Shown piece after piece: positions 16,585 through 24,258 of a stretch of DNA of 33,211 nt. A model generated the notes under the pieces. That model was not told where the DNA came from. It worked only from the letters and a program-made list of their open reading frames with translations, and did no database searches. Origin of the DNA: CAZDAW01 sp964503685 (GTDB lineage: Bacteria; Chloroflexota; Anaerolineae; Anaerolineales; Anaerolineaceae); NCBI GenBank assembly GCA_964503685.1, contig CAZDAW010000031.1, positions 1 to 33,211 of the forward strand, in the 5' to 3' direction. The position numbers and the translations under genes were made by a program. The number at the start of each line of letters is the position of its first letter. Position 1 is the stretch's first letter.

Positions 16585-17631
16585 ATGAAATCAATTTATC
16601 AGGACATCAGGGATTTACATTTGCAGGGCGAAGATTTCGTTCTGGCGATGATTCTTACCAGCACCGGGTCAGCGCCACGGCGGGCCGGGGCGCGCATGGT
16701 CGTGCGATGCGACGGTCGCATCAAAGGCACCATCGGCGGAGGAATCCTCGAGGCGCTGGTGCAGAGGCGGGCCAAGGATGTTTTTGAGACCCGAAAGACG
16801 CAGGTACTCGATTATAACCTGAGTAACAAAGACGCCGCCCAAATCGGCATGATCTGCGGCGGGCAGGTGCGGGTTCTGCTTGAATATATCGAAGCGGTTG
16901 ATCCTGTTCATTTGCAACTGGTTGAAAAAATGCTTGCCAACCTGGAGGAACACCGTAAAACCTGGTTGATCACTCCGATTCCTGAGGGCGCCGAATTGAA
17001 TTTGCAGCCTACTCACTGCCTGGTAACAGAGGGCGAAGATACGGTAGCCTGCTGGGGAATGAGCGGCAGCGCGCTGCATGAACTGGCCTGCCAGGCGCAG
17101 ACAAAAGCCCCGGCGGTGGTTGAATTCCAGAATAGACAATTTTTAAGCGAGCCAGTGTTCACGGCTGGTACGCTGTACATCTTTGGCGGGGGGCATATCG
17201 GGCAAAAACTGGCCCCGCTGGCAACCCAGGTTGGTTTCAATACCGTGGTGATGGACGATCGTGAAGAATTTATCAGCAAGGAATTGTTCCCAATGGCTGA
17301 CCGTCTGATTAAGGTGGATAATTTCCGGGATGTGTTCGATGAGCTTGCCATCGATCCAGACAGCTACCTGGTGATCGTCACCCGCGGCCATGCACACGAC
17401 AAAACTGTATTGGCTCAGGCGCTCAAGACGAAGGCCGGTTATATTGGCATGATCGGCAGTAAAACCAAATGTCAGACCACTTTTCAGAGTCTGATCGAAG
17501 AGGGATTTTCTTCTGAAAATATTAAAAAAGTTCACGCTCCGATCGGGCTGGAGATCGGAGCGGAAACGCCAGAAGAAATCGCCATCAGCATTCTGGCAGA
17601 GCTGATTAAGATACGGGCTGGCTTGGGCTGA
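16585..17631 (+). CDS. XdhC/CoxI family protein
   Basis: 348 residues from the second of two adjacent ATGs, which is best spaced from AGGAGA; an in-frame start at 16492 has no ribosome site. The N-terminal XdhC/CoxI domain shows LTSTGSAPRRAGARMVV and GTIGGGILEALV. The C-terminal Rossmann domain starts TLYIFGGGHIGQKLAPLA and includes VVMDDREEF and YIGMIGSKTK. In the family, such proteins bind and sulfurate the molybdenum cofactor for xanthine-dehydrogenase-type enzymes. No molybdoenzyme is nearby, so it may serve a distant one. A TATAAT at 16530-16535 may be its -10. It converges on the serpin gene with a one-base gap. Confidence 0.93.
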   Translation: MKSIYQDIRDLHLQGEDFVLAMILTSTGSAPRRAGARMVVRCDGRIKGTIGGGILEALVQRRAKDVFETRKTQVLDYNLSNKDAAQIGMICGGQVRVLLEYIEAVDPVHLQLVEKMLANLEEHRKTWLITPIPEGAELNLQPTHCLVTEGEDTVACWGMSGSALHELACQAQTKAPAVVEFQNRQFLSEPVFTAGTLYIFGGGHIGQKLAPLATQVGFNTVVMDDREEFISKELFPMADRLIKVDNFRDVFDELAIDPDSYLVIVTRGHAHDKTVLAQALKTKAGYIGMIGSKTKCQTTFQSLIEEGFSSENIKKVHAPIGLEIGAETPEEIAISILAELIKIRAGLG

Positions 17632-17632
17632 T

Positions 17633-19000
17633 TTATTCCTTGGATGGATCCATCACCCGACCGAGGAAAAGGATGCTGTTCGTTTCGACGTCACGGATCA
17701 GGAAGATGAAGGGGCGGTCGGCGGAGAAATCGATAGGCCGAGTGGGAGGGGCGGATAACTTGCCTACTATAACAGCCGTCGCTGCTGCGGCTTCTGTTCC
17801 TTCTTCGTCCACGGCGACAAAGGCTTTGTGAAACACGTCCTGGATGAATAAATCGTGGGTGCCGTCCATTGCCGAAAAGTCGGCTTTTTTCGGGTCAAAG
17901 GCATCGGGCATGCCCATATCAGCCAGTTGTTTGGATAGTGAAAAATCGGACGAGAATTTGAAGCGCGGAATGGTCAGGATGATTTGCTGGCTCGAAAGCT
18001 GCCCGATGATCTGTGAGAGACGTTCAGCATCCAGATTTTTTTCAAAGGTTTCAAATTGTCCTTCTGCGGGCAGCAGAATGATCATCGATAGTTGATGCCC
18101 TTTGTAGAATAATTCAACGGCTTTGTAATCATCACCGCTGGCGTAGGCGAATTCTCCCTGCTGACTCATCATCGGAACGAGTATCTGTTTGCCATCCAGA
18201 AGGTGAAATACACTATTGGTGGTAGAGTTTTTATCAAATCGGCTCTCCCAGATGGCTTTGAAATAAATGGCGTTAGTAAGTACCAGGCGCGTATCGGGGT
18301 TAATGGCGCCTTCTGGGATCAGGTCTTTGATCTTTTGGGCAGTCTGATCGCTGACCCAATTATTAATCGTGACCCGTGAACCTTCACTATTTTTAGTAAA
18401 GTCCATCAAACGCAGGCCGGCGCCGTAATTTTTCGCCAGGGTATCCAGGTAAGTTTCCAGAAAATTGTAACCATTCTGTCCCCAGATGGCATTGACAACA
18501 TTTAGCTGAAATCCATCTTCATCATCACCCGGAGATGTTTTTGTCCGGCTGGCGAGAGCCAGGTCAAGAGCGTTGAAAGCCGGGTGCAGCCGCTCCTGGG
18601 GCAGGGTAAATTGGAGTGTTTCTGCCATCTGGTTGGCTGTATTGCCTGCCGCGCCGGCATAAGTCATGGCCAGGGCAATGGAAGTGCTGTAAGGTGAGAA
18701 GAAGAGATTGCCTGGTGCGTCGCGGTTCGCCTGGTAGAACTTGAAGGCAAATGCATTGTTGCCCGCTGACAGGGTGTCGATGTCGTTGGCGGCGACAGCA
18801 GGCGCATTCTCACGGGCTTTGCTTGAACGGACGACATCTTTCGCTTCATCGGAGGGAACGACGCTTTCAGGGGCTTGCGTTCTTTCGGATATGACAGATT
18901 CTTCTGGCATGGGGGCGTTTTCCTCCTGAGGCGCTGGATTACAACTGGCGATCCCGATCATCGAGATCACAACGAGTAGTATAAGTAATTTACTTTTCAT
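17633..19000 (-). CDS. Serpin (serine protease inhibitor), predicted lipoprotein
   Basis: 455 residues from ATG 19000, supported by AGGAG with a 5-nt spacer. The N-terminus is a lipoprotein signal (LLVVISMIGIASC, lipobox IASC), followed by a low-complexity linker of about 70 residues. The serpin fold begins at NNAFAFKFYQ and includes FFSPYSTSIALAMTYAGA, LVLTNAIYFKAIWESRF and the C-terminal DRPFIFLIRDVETNSILFLG. The hinge EEGTEAAAATAVIVGKLSAP has the small residues (P15-P9) needed for loop insertion, so it should be inhibitory. Counting by the alpha-1-antitrypsin pattern puts Leu at P1 and Ser at P1', suggesting chymotrypsin- or elastase-like targets. It probably protects the cell surface from extracellular proteases. 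Confidence 0.95.
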   Translation of the reverse strand: MKSKLLILLVVISMIGIASCNPAPQEENAPMPEESVISERTQAPESVVPSDEAKDVVRSSKARENAPAVAANDIDTLSAGNNAFAFKFYQANRDAPGNLFFSPYSTSIALAMTYAGAAGNTANQMAETLQFTLPQERLHPAFNALDLALASRTKTSPGDDEDGFQLNVVNAIWGQNGYNFLETYLDTLAKNYGAGLRLMDFTKNSEGSRVTINNWVSDQTAQKIKDLIPEGAINPDTRLVLTNAIYFKAIWESRFDKNSTTNSVFHLLDGKQILVPMMSQQGEFAYASGDDYKAVELFYKGHQLSMIILLPAEGQFETFEKNLDAERLSQIIGQLSSQQIILTIPRFKFSSDFSLSKQLADMGMPDAFDPKKADFSAMDGTHDLFIQDVFHKAFVAVDEEGTEAAAATAVIVGKLSAPPTRPIDFSADRPFIFLIRDVETNSILFLGRVMDPSKE

Positions 19001-19351
19001 TTTATCTCCTGATAACAATGTAAAGAAGAATAGATATATTATAGACTTATTCGGAGCAATAAATGTTCCGGTCTTTGAATAAATCAAATTTGGGAAATGA
19101 AAAAATGTTGTTCGTGTTATTTATTTGGGATAAGAGTTGTTTGATGCTGTGTTTTGTACTATAATATTAGTTGCTATTTTGCATGGGAAATAATTTATCT
19201 GATGAAGCATGATAAATGGAAGATCAACTCAACATTTTTCTAAGCGTTGAAGTATTTGGAGTGAGCTGGTTTTGTATGCTCTTTTTTCGAGGCTGGTCTT
19301 AGAAAGTGTTTCGATGATGATTTAAAGAATGTGATATTGTAGAAAGGATGG
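19001..19351. other. Divergent intergenic region, serpin / XRE-cupin regulator
   Basis: 351 bp of A/T-rich DNA with no convincing gene. For the serpin (minus) a TATAAT lies at 19043-19038 without a clear -35. For the regulator (plus) see the promoter at 19137-19165. A TG-extended TATTGT at 19335-19340 is a second, weaker possibility. No terminator or structured RNA was recognised. Confidence 0.5.
19137..19165 (+). promoter_or_regulatory. Possible promoter of the XRE-cupin-NifX gene
   Basis: -35 TTGTTT (19137-19142), 17-bp spacer, -10 TATAAT (19160-19165). This would give a leader of about 180 nt before the start at 19352, leaving room for autoregulation. Confidence 0.4.
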
Positions 19352-20410
19352 ATGATTAATATGGTTGCGAATTCCGCAAAGGATAATTCTCACGCAGCAG
19401 AATTATCTGCCGAAATTCTGGTTGGCCGGAAAATTAGAGAATTAAGAAACTGGCAGTGTCTATCTTTGCGCGCTCTGGCCGAACGAAGCGGTTTGAATGT
19501 GAATACACTCAGTCTGGTGGAAAATGGAAAATCTTCGCCGTCTGTAAGCACGCTTCATCAATTAGCGCTTGCTCTTGACACGCCGATATCGACTTTTTTT
19601 GAATCGGAACCTTTGAAGAAAAAAGTAGTTTTTACACCCGTGAAAGAACGTCCGCAGGTGATGTTCGGTAAAACGCAGATGCAGAATCTGGGCAAGGATC
19701 TGGTCGGGAACGCTGTTCAACCCTTTTTGGTGACCCTGAAAAGCGGGGCGGGCAGTGGAGAGCAGATGATTGTCCATACCGGTCACGAGTTTATCTACTG
19801 CCTTAGCGGAAGAATTCGTTATCAGATTGAAGGCGATGAATATTATCTTAACCCCGGCGACAGTCTGGTTTTCGAAGCGCATCTCCCACACTGTTGGGAG
19901 AACAACAGCGACGAGGTCGCTGAAATATTACTTGTGCTATGCCCGGCAGATGAACGTGAAGAACCCGGCGGCCGGCATTTCTCACTTGAATTTATGAAAA
20001 AGGAGCTGTCAATGAAAATAGCAGTGATTACCGATGATGGCAAAACCATCAGCCAACATTTTGGTCGCGCGCCATATTATCTGGTGTTGACCATCGAAGA
20101 AGGAAAAATTGTGAACCGTGAGATGCGTGAAAAAATGGGGCATACTCATTTCAGTTCACAGCCTCACGCAGGAGGGCCGAATAGCGCTGGTCATGGGATG
20201 GATTCTGATTCACACAATAAGCATGTCAGCATGGCCGAAGCAATTGCCGATTGCAAAGCGATTCTTTGCGGCGGGATGGGCATGGGCGCTTATGAGAGCA
20301 TGCGTCGTTTGAATATCCAGCCAGTTGTTACCGATTTGAGTGATATTGATGAAGCGGCTCAGGCATTCATCGATGGCAAGTTGATCGACCACACAGAACT
20401 GTTGCACTAA
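19352..20410 (+). CDS. XRE-HTH / cupin / NifX-like fusion protein
   Basis: 352 residues with three domains. Residues about 24-82 are an XRE/Cro HTH (LSLRALAERSGLNVNTLSLVENGKS). Residues about 125-200 form a cupin barrel (HTGHEFIYCLSGRIRYQIEG, LNPGDSLVFEAHLPHCW). Residues 221-345 are a NifX/NifB-C/dinitrogenase-cofactor-type domain (MKIAVITDDGKTISQHFGRAPYYL). This last domain has an inserted His-rich stretch (about 264-291, GHTHFSSQPHAGG...HGMDSDSHNKH) and a GGMGMGAYESM loop. HTH-cupin proteins normally repress or activate on sensing a small molecule; the C-terminal domain binds metal clusters or cofactors in its family. The His-rich insert and the ZIP transporter next door make metal sensing plausible. 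A strong ribosome site inside the gene precedes residue 221, so the last domain may also be made alone. Confidence 0.88.
   Translation: MINMVANSAKDNSHAAELSAEILVGRKIRELRNWQCLSLRALAERSGLNVNTLSLVENGKSSPSVSTLHQLALALDTPISTFFESEPLKKKVVFTPVKERPQVMFGKTQMQNLGKDLVGNAVQPFLVTLKSGAGSGEQMIVHTGHEFIYCLSGRIRYQIEGDEYYLNPGDSLVFEAHLPHCWENNSDEVAEILLVLCPADEREEPGGRHFSLEFMKKELSMKIAVITDDGKTISQHFGRAPYYLVLTIEEGKIVNREMREKMGHTHFSSQPHAGGPNSAGHGMDSDSHNKHVSMAEAIADCKAILCGGMGMGAYESMRRLNIQPVVTDLSDIDEAAQAFIDGKLIDHTELLH
20000..20014 (+). promoter_or_regulatory. Internal Shine-Dalgarno and ATG at the cupin/NifX boundary
   Basis: AAGGAG (20000-20005), a 6-nt spacer, and in-frame ATG at 20012, which begins MKIAVITDDG, the natural first residues of a stand-alone NifX-like protein. 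This would produce a 132-residue second product ending at 20410. No stop codon separates it from the upstream HTH-cupin frame. Confidence 0.65.
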
Positions 20411-20472
20411 TACGCCCATCAGGTTGTTCTGTTAATTTTTTTCTTGTTTGTTGCAATAAAAAACAAGGCTTG

Positions 20473-20517
20473 TGATATACTGACTTATCCTGATTTTCAA
20501 AATAGGTCAGTATATCA
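20473..20517. repeat. 12-bp inverted repeat before ZIP transporter
   Basis: TGATATACTGAC (20473-20484) is repeated as its exact reverse complement at 20506-20517, 21 bp apart, ending two bases before the ZIP start codon. The left arm contains a TG-extended -10 (TATACT, 20476-20481). A protein bound here would block the promoter, so an operator for a metal-responsive regulator is the simplest reading. If transcription starts further upstream, the arms could instead pair in RNA and hide the ribosome site. Confidence 0.65.
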
Positions 20518-20519
20518 TT

Positions 20520-21347
20520 ATGATTTTGAATATCCTGTTATTCAGCTTTATCGCCAGTCTGGGAACCGGGATAGGCGGGCTGTTAGCCATTTTTAGAAAA
20601 CCTGGTGAACGGACCTACGGTCTGTTGATGGGGATCACTGCCGGGGTGATGATTTGCCTTTCCTTTCTGGAATTGGTCAATGAAGCCTGGCGGATTGGCG
20701 GATACTGGACAGCGACTCTTGGCTTTGGAATTGGGGCTACATTCATGTTTCTTTTAGATCATTTTGCCCCCCATATTCGTTTTCAAGAGAAAGAATTTCA
20801 TGAGACAAAAAGGATTTCCATATCCTCGTCTGATGTAATCATGCATCACGGCAGACATCGTTTTGGCAGGCTGCGCCGTCAGGGTCTGGAATTCGATCAC
20901 AAATTGATTAAGACGGGTTTGTTATTGGCTATTGGCATCACCCTTCACAACCTGCCTGAAGGGATAGCAGTTGGAGCGGGTTACCTGCACGAACCTCAAT
21001 TTGGGGTTTTTATTGCTTTTGCGATCATGCTGCACAATATACCTGAAGGGATTGCCACTGCGCTGCCGCTTTGCAAAGGCGGCATTGACCGCCGGGATGC
21101 TTTTGGAGTGGCTTTCCTTTCCGGTTTGGCGGAGCCGGTGGGCGCTTTGATCGCCAGCCTTTTTCTGGTGGCGTTTAAAGATATGGTGCCAGGCGCGCTG
21201 GCTTTTGCGGGCGGCGTGATGGTATTTATCACCCTGGACGAGTTAATTCCAACGGCGCGGGAATATGGTCACCAGCATTATCTTGCTATCGGCATCATTG
21301 TGGGTTCGCTTTTTGTGTTTATCCTTTCAGGCATATTTGGCATGTAA
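20520..21347 (+). CDS. ZIP family divalent metal transporter
   Basis: 275 residues with about eight hydrophobic segments. The two signature metal-binding helices are intact: LHNLPEGIAVGAGY (helix 4) and LHNIPEGIATALPL (helix 5). A cytoplasmic loop with MHHGRHRFGR lies between helices 3 and 4. The length and motif spacing fit ZupT/GufA-type ZIP proteins that take up zinc and other divalent ions. No good Shine-Dalgarno is visible; the region before the ATG is taken up by an inverted repeat, so control at transcription or translation start is likely. The gene follows the XRE-cupin-NifX regulator by 109 bp. Confidence 0.93.
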   Translation: MILNILLFSFIASLGTGIGGLLAIFRKPGERTYGLLMGITAGVMICLSFLELVNEAWRIGGYWTATLGFGIGATFMFLLDHFAPHIRFQEKEFHETKRISISSSDVIMHHGRHRFGRLRRQGLEFDHKLIKTGLLLAIGITLHNLPEGIAVGAGYLHEPQFGVFIAFAIMLHNIPEGIATALPLCKGGIDRRDAFGVAFLSGLAEPVGALIASLFLVAFKDMVPGALAFAGGVMVFITLDELIPTAREYGHQHYLAIGIIVGSLFVFILSGIFGM

Positions 21348-21373
21348 TGAATACAATCAATTCTGTTCTCCGG

Positions 21374-21382
21374 TGATATAAT
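21374..21382 (+). promoter_or_regulatory. Extended -10 promoter before TatA/B-like gene
   Basis: TGA-TATAAT: TG at 21374-21375 and TATAAT at 21377-21382. No good -35 is seen at the proper distance, as is common for extended -10 promoters. The predicted start is near 21389, 15 nt before the ATG. Confidence 0.5.
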
Positions 21383-21403
21383 AGCTGTTTATTATGGAGC
21401 AGT

Positions 21404-21550
21404 ATGGTTATTCTGCTGGGTTTTAGCCTGCCTGAATTCCTGTTTATCCTTGCCATTATAATCATGGTCATTGGGCCTAAAGAATTTATCCGCCGCTGCT
21501 ATATTCTGGGGCGTTGGGCGGAAAAGTTAATCCGCAGCCTGCGGGAGTAA
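21404..21550 (+). CDS. TatA/TatB-like short protein, 48 residues
   Basis: ATG 21404 with GGAG upstream. The sequence MVILLGFSLPEFLFILAIII, then MVIGPKEFIRRCYILGRW, has the Tat signature: a short N-terminal membrane helix, the turn with GPK, and an amphipathic helix with GRW. TatA/B proteins are normally 60 to 150 residues; this frame stops just after the start of the amphipathic helix. The bases that follow can be read as a continuation after frameshifts (see the pseudogene entry), so this is probably the intact start of a broken gene, although a functional minimal TatA cannot be excluded. Confidence 0.65.
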   Translation: MVILLGFSLPEFLFILAIIIMVIGPKEFIRRCYILGRWAEKLIRSLRE

Positions 21551-21782
21551 CCAATCAGATTGTGAACGATGATGCAACTGATATCCTGATCCAGAATATC
21601 GGGCGTGAAGTCATATCTGAATGATTTTGGTGGATCAATGGTATAGACTGGATAAGCAGTTTTGCGCTTTCAGGTGGAAATTTTGAGCCGCCTGAAAATC
21701 ACAGCGATATCGGGCAAGTATTGGGATCAGCGAGGAAATTGATAAAGATATCACAACTGACGATTCGTCGCAGCAGGAGTAG
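21404..21782 (+). pseudogene. Decayed tatA/tatB-type gene
   Basis: After the TAA at 21548-21550, a frame shifted by one base reads on as VTNQIVNDDATDILIQNIGR and ends at a TGA near 21624. A third frame near the end reads RASIGISEEIDKDITTDDSS and stops at TAG 21780-21782. The acidic, polar tail is like the C-terminus of TatB-like proteins. At least two frameshifts are needed to join the pieces, which indicates gene decay or assembly errors. This explains the otherwise gene-free stretch between the ZIP transporter and the P-loop protein. Confidence 0.5.
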
Positions 21783-21785
21783 GAA

Positions 21786-23615
21786 ATGGAAGACAATACG
21801 TTTAAGATATTTGATGGCAAAGTAATTATCCGGTCACGCGACCGCATCTGCGATACACCTGAAGAGATGCTTTCCAGCTCTCTGTTTCGGGTATTTCTCA
21901 AGCGCAGTCTGGCAGACCTTTCCCGAAAGAACTCAAAGCTGGTCAATATTTTTGATCACAAGGAAATCACCGATCAGGATATTCAGACGCTAATTGATAC
22001 GTTGATGTACCTTGTCAAGCTGCCAGCCGAGCTTGTGCCGCGCATTGTTGACCATTCTGATCAATTTTTCCGCGACACCTGGTTATTCAACGATTTCATT
22101 GAATATCTCTACAATGCCTGGCGTAGTTTGCAACGTTTAATCATCTGTGATTCGGAAGGAGACCGTCTTGACAAACGTCCCTACCGCACATTCAACCGCA
22201 CTGTTGAGGCGCTAACGCAGATTATTCGCAGCACCTACCGGGATATCCAGGAGAACATTACCGGAGTGCATCCGAAGATTTACCGCCAGGTACGCGCCGG
22301 AGCGGAGATTGCCGCTATCGCGCTCCCCAAAGATGTCCATTATCCTGGCGGTGTTTACGATAAATTGAGCAGGGTTTCTGTCATCCGCCAGGTTTTGATC
22401 TACCCGCCGCTGATATTTACCCCGCCCATGAATAAACGCACCGGTGAGTTTGAACGGGTTTATCAGAATCCATTGGATGCAGTCGAAATCGAAAAAGAGA
22501 ATTACCTGTGTTATCCGGCGCGGGTTGGGCCGCTCATAATCATGATTTATTTCTCGATCCGTTTCTTTGAGTTGGGTTTTGCGTTATGCAATCTGTTTGA
22601 ACTGGCTGATGACGAAGACCTTAAACACAAGCCCGATGCGGTTTTCGTTTATGGCGCTCCGGATGGAGCACGCAAAGCCGATGAGGACGGGAAATCTGAA
22701 ACGATTTTCTTTGAGGATGAAGCGAACGATATTCTGGTGGCAACCATCCCGGACCGAAATGAGTTTGGTTATTTTGGTTATCTCAAGAAGATGGTGCTGA
22801 CCCTGCACAACATCAAGATGATGAAACTGGGCCGCCTGCCTTTTCACGGAGCGCTCGTCAATCTTTCCATTCGCAATAAAGGCTCGTTCACCATCCTGAC
22901 AATGGGAGATACCGGGGCGGGGAAATCTGAGACGCTGGAGGCTTTTCGCTCGATTGGCGGCGATGATATTGAAGATATCACCATCATCGCCGACGATATG
23001 GGCTCGCTCGATCTGGATGAATCGGGCAGGGTGATCGGTTATGGCACCGAAACTGGAGCGTTCGTGCGCCTGGATGATTTGCAACCCGGTTACGCTTTTG
23101 GGCAGATTGACCGCACGATCATCATGAGTCCGAACCAGACAAATGCGCGGGTGGTGCTGCCGGTGACGACCTATGCCAATGTTATCAAGGGATTTCCGGT
23201 GGATTTTGTTTTTTACGCCAATAACTATGAAGCGGTGGATGAAGAACACCCAATTATCGAACAATTGGGTTCACCGCGTCTTGCCCTGGATGTGTTCAGA
23301 GCCGGTAAGGTGATGAGCAAGGGCACAACCACGACAACAGGCCTGGTGGGGACTTATTTTGCCAACATTTTCGGGCCGGTGCAATATCAATCGGTTCATG
23401 AGGAACTGGCGAGCCGCTACTTCAATGCGTTTTATGATCAGAATCTATTTGTAGGGCAGATGCGCACCCAGCTCGGTTTGCCGGGCAAGGAGCGCCAGGG
23501 CCCGCAAGAAGCGGCCAAAGCGCTCTTATCGACGCTGCGTATTTTCAACCGGAAAGGTCCAAACGGCGCCGGGAGCGCAGCCAGTCCAGCCAGCTTTGAA
23601 TCCCCGCGGGATTGA
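21786..23615 (+). CDS. PEPCK/HprK-like P-loop protein of unknown function
   Basis: 609 residues. The first half has no recognised motif. The second half resembles the nucleotide-binding core of ATP-dependent PEP carboxykinase and HPr kinase. The P-loop is GDTGAGKSE (374-382), followed by IIADDMGSLD, which matches the DD segment of HprK. NARVVLPVTTYANVI lies where PEPCK has NTR..YPI..I.N. FRAGKVMSKGTTTTTGLVGT and YFANIFGP lie where PEPCK has its GT.TG...TFSACFGAPF segment. The P-loop differs from the PEPCK GLSGTGKT form, so carboxykinase activity is unlikely; an ATPase or kinase with another substrate is more likely. Its last 71 bases overlap the 3' end of hypB on the other strand. Confidence 0.85.
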   Translation: MEDNTFKIFDGKVIIRSRDRICDTPEEMLSSSLFRVFLKRSLADLSRKNSKLVNIFDHKEITDQDIQTLIDTLMYLVKLPAELVPRIVDHSDQFFRDTWLFNDFIEYLYNAWRSLQRLIICDSEGDRLDKRPYRTFNRTVEALTQIIRSTYRDIQENITGVHPKIYRQVRAGAEIAAIALPKDVHYPGGVYDKLSRVSVIRQVLIYPPLIFTPPMNKRTGEFERVYQNPLDAVEIEKENYLCYPARVGPLIIMIYFSIRFFELGFALCNLFELADDEDLKHKPDAVFVYGAPDGARKADEDGKSETIFFEDEANDILVATIPDRNEFGYFGYLKKMVLTLHNIKMMKLGRLPFHGALVNLSIRNKGSFTILTMGDTGAGKSETLEAFRSIGGDDIEDITIIADDMGSLDLDESGRVIGYGTETGAFVRLDDLQPGYAFGQIDRTIIMSPNQTNARVVLPVTTYANVIKGFPVDFVFYANNYEAVDEEHPIIEQLGSPRLALDVFRAGKVMSKGTTTTTGLVGTYFANIFGPVQYQSVHEELASRYFNAFYDQNLFVGQMRTQLGLPGKERQGPQEAAKALLSTLRIFNRKGPNGAGSAASPASFESPRD

Positions 23616-24258
23616 AGACCGAAGTCTCAAGGATCGTCAGACGCGGATTAATGCGCCGCGCCAAGGTTTTGCATAATTCCAGATCGAAATGCAGGTAGGG
23701 GAGCAGGTCGATCTTGGTGATTACGAGGGCGGTTGCCAGATGAAAGGCAAGCGGGTATTTTTCGGGTTTGTCTTCCCCTTCGGTCACGCTCATCAGGACG
23801 ATTTTTTCGGCTTCACCCAGGTCATATTCAGCCGGACAGACCAGGTTGCCAACATTCTCGATGAACAGCAGGTCAATGGCGTTCATCGGCAGTTGCTCGA
23901 AAGCGCGCCGTACCTGGTGCGCCTCAAGGTGGCAGCCCTGGCGGGTGTTGATCTGAACCGCCGGGGCGCCGGTTTCGGCGATGCGCCGGGCGTCGTTGTC
24001 AGTTTGCTGGTCGCCTTCGATGACTGCGCAGCGCAATTCATTTCCCAATGTTTTCAGCGTTTCGGTCAGCAGGCTGGTTTTACCTGAACCGGGGGAACTG
24101 ATCAGATTGAGCGCCAGAATCCCCCTAGTTTTCAGGTAAGAGCGGTTCTCAGCGGCGATGCGATCATTTTCGCTGAGCACCCGTGTTTCAATTTCAATTG
24201 TCCTTTTATCCGAAGAGCGTTGAGCAAGCGAGGGATTATCATCAATTTCTTGCGGCAT
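23545..24258 (-). CDS. hypB: Hydrogenase/urease nickel incorporation GTPase HypB
   Basis: 237 residues from ATG 24258, which follows AGGAG. The P-loop SSPGSGKTSLL, switch EGDQQTDNDARRI and G4 TKIDLLPY identify the SIMIBI GTPase HypB. Metal-site residues are in place: the Cys-His of GCHLEAHQV and the Cys of ENVGNLVCPAEYDLG. The extra N-terminal CxxCGC/His-rich nickel store of E. coli-type HypB is missing, which is common. The protein hands nickel to hydrogenase together with HypA. Its start overlaps the hypA end by 17 bp. The 3' end runs 71 bp into the convergent P-loop gene. No hydrogenase structural genes lie in the window. Confidence 0.96.
   Translation of the reverse strand: MPQEIDDNPSLAQRSSDKRTIEIETRVLSENDRIAAENRSYLKTRGILALNLISSPGSGKTSLLTETLKTLGNELRCAVIEGDQQTDNDARRIAETGAPAVQINTRQGCHLEAHQVRRAFEQLPMNAIDLLFIENVGNLVCPAEYDLGEAEKIVLMSVTEGEDKPEKYPLAFHLATALVITKIDLLPYLHFDLELCKTLARRINPRLTILETSVFNPAGIQSWLDWLRSRRRLDLSG

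Noticed and set aside
20443..20467. CTTGTTT / AAACAAG hairpin after the XRE-cupin-NifX gene
   Set aside because: The stem is short and A/T-only at its core and the T-run lies before, not after it, so it is not a convincing terminator.
22584..23264. 226-codon minus-strand open frame inside the P-loop gene
   Set aside because: It is antisense to the P-loop core and has no recognisable motif or start signal.
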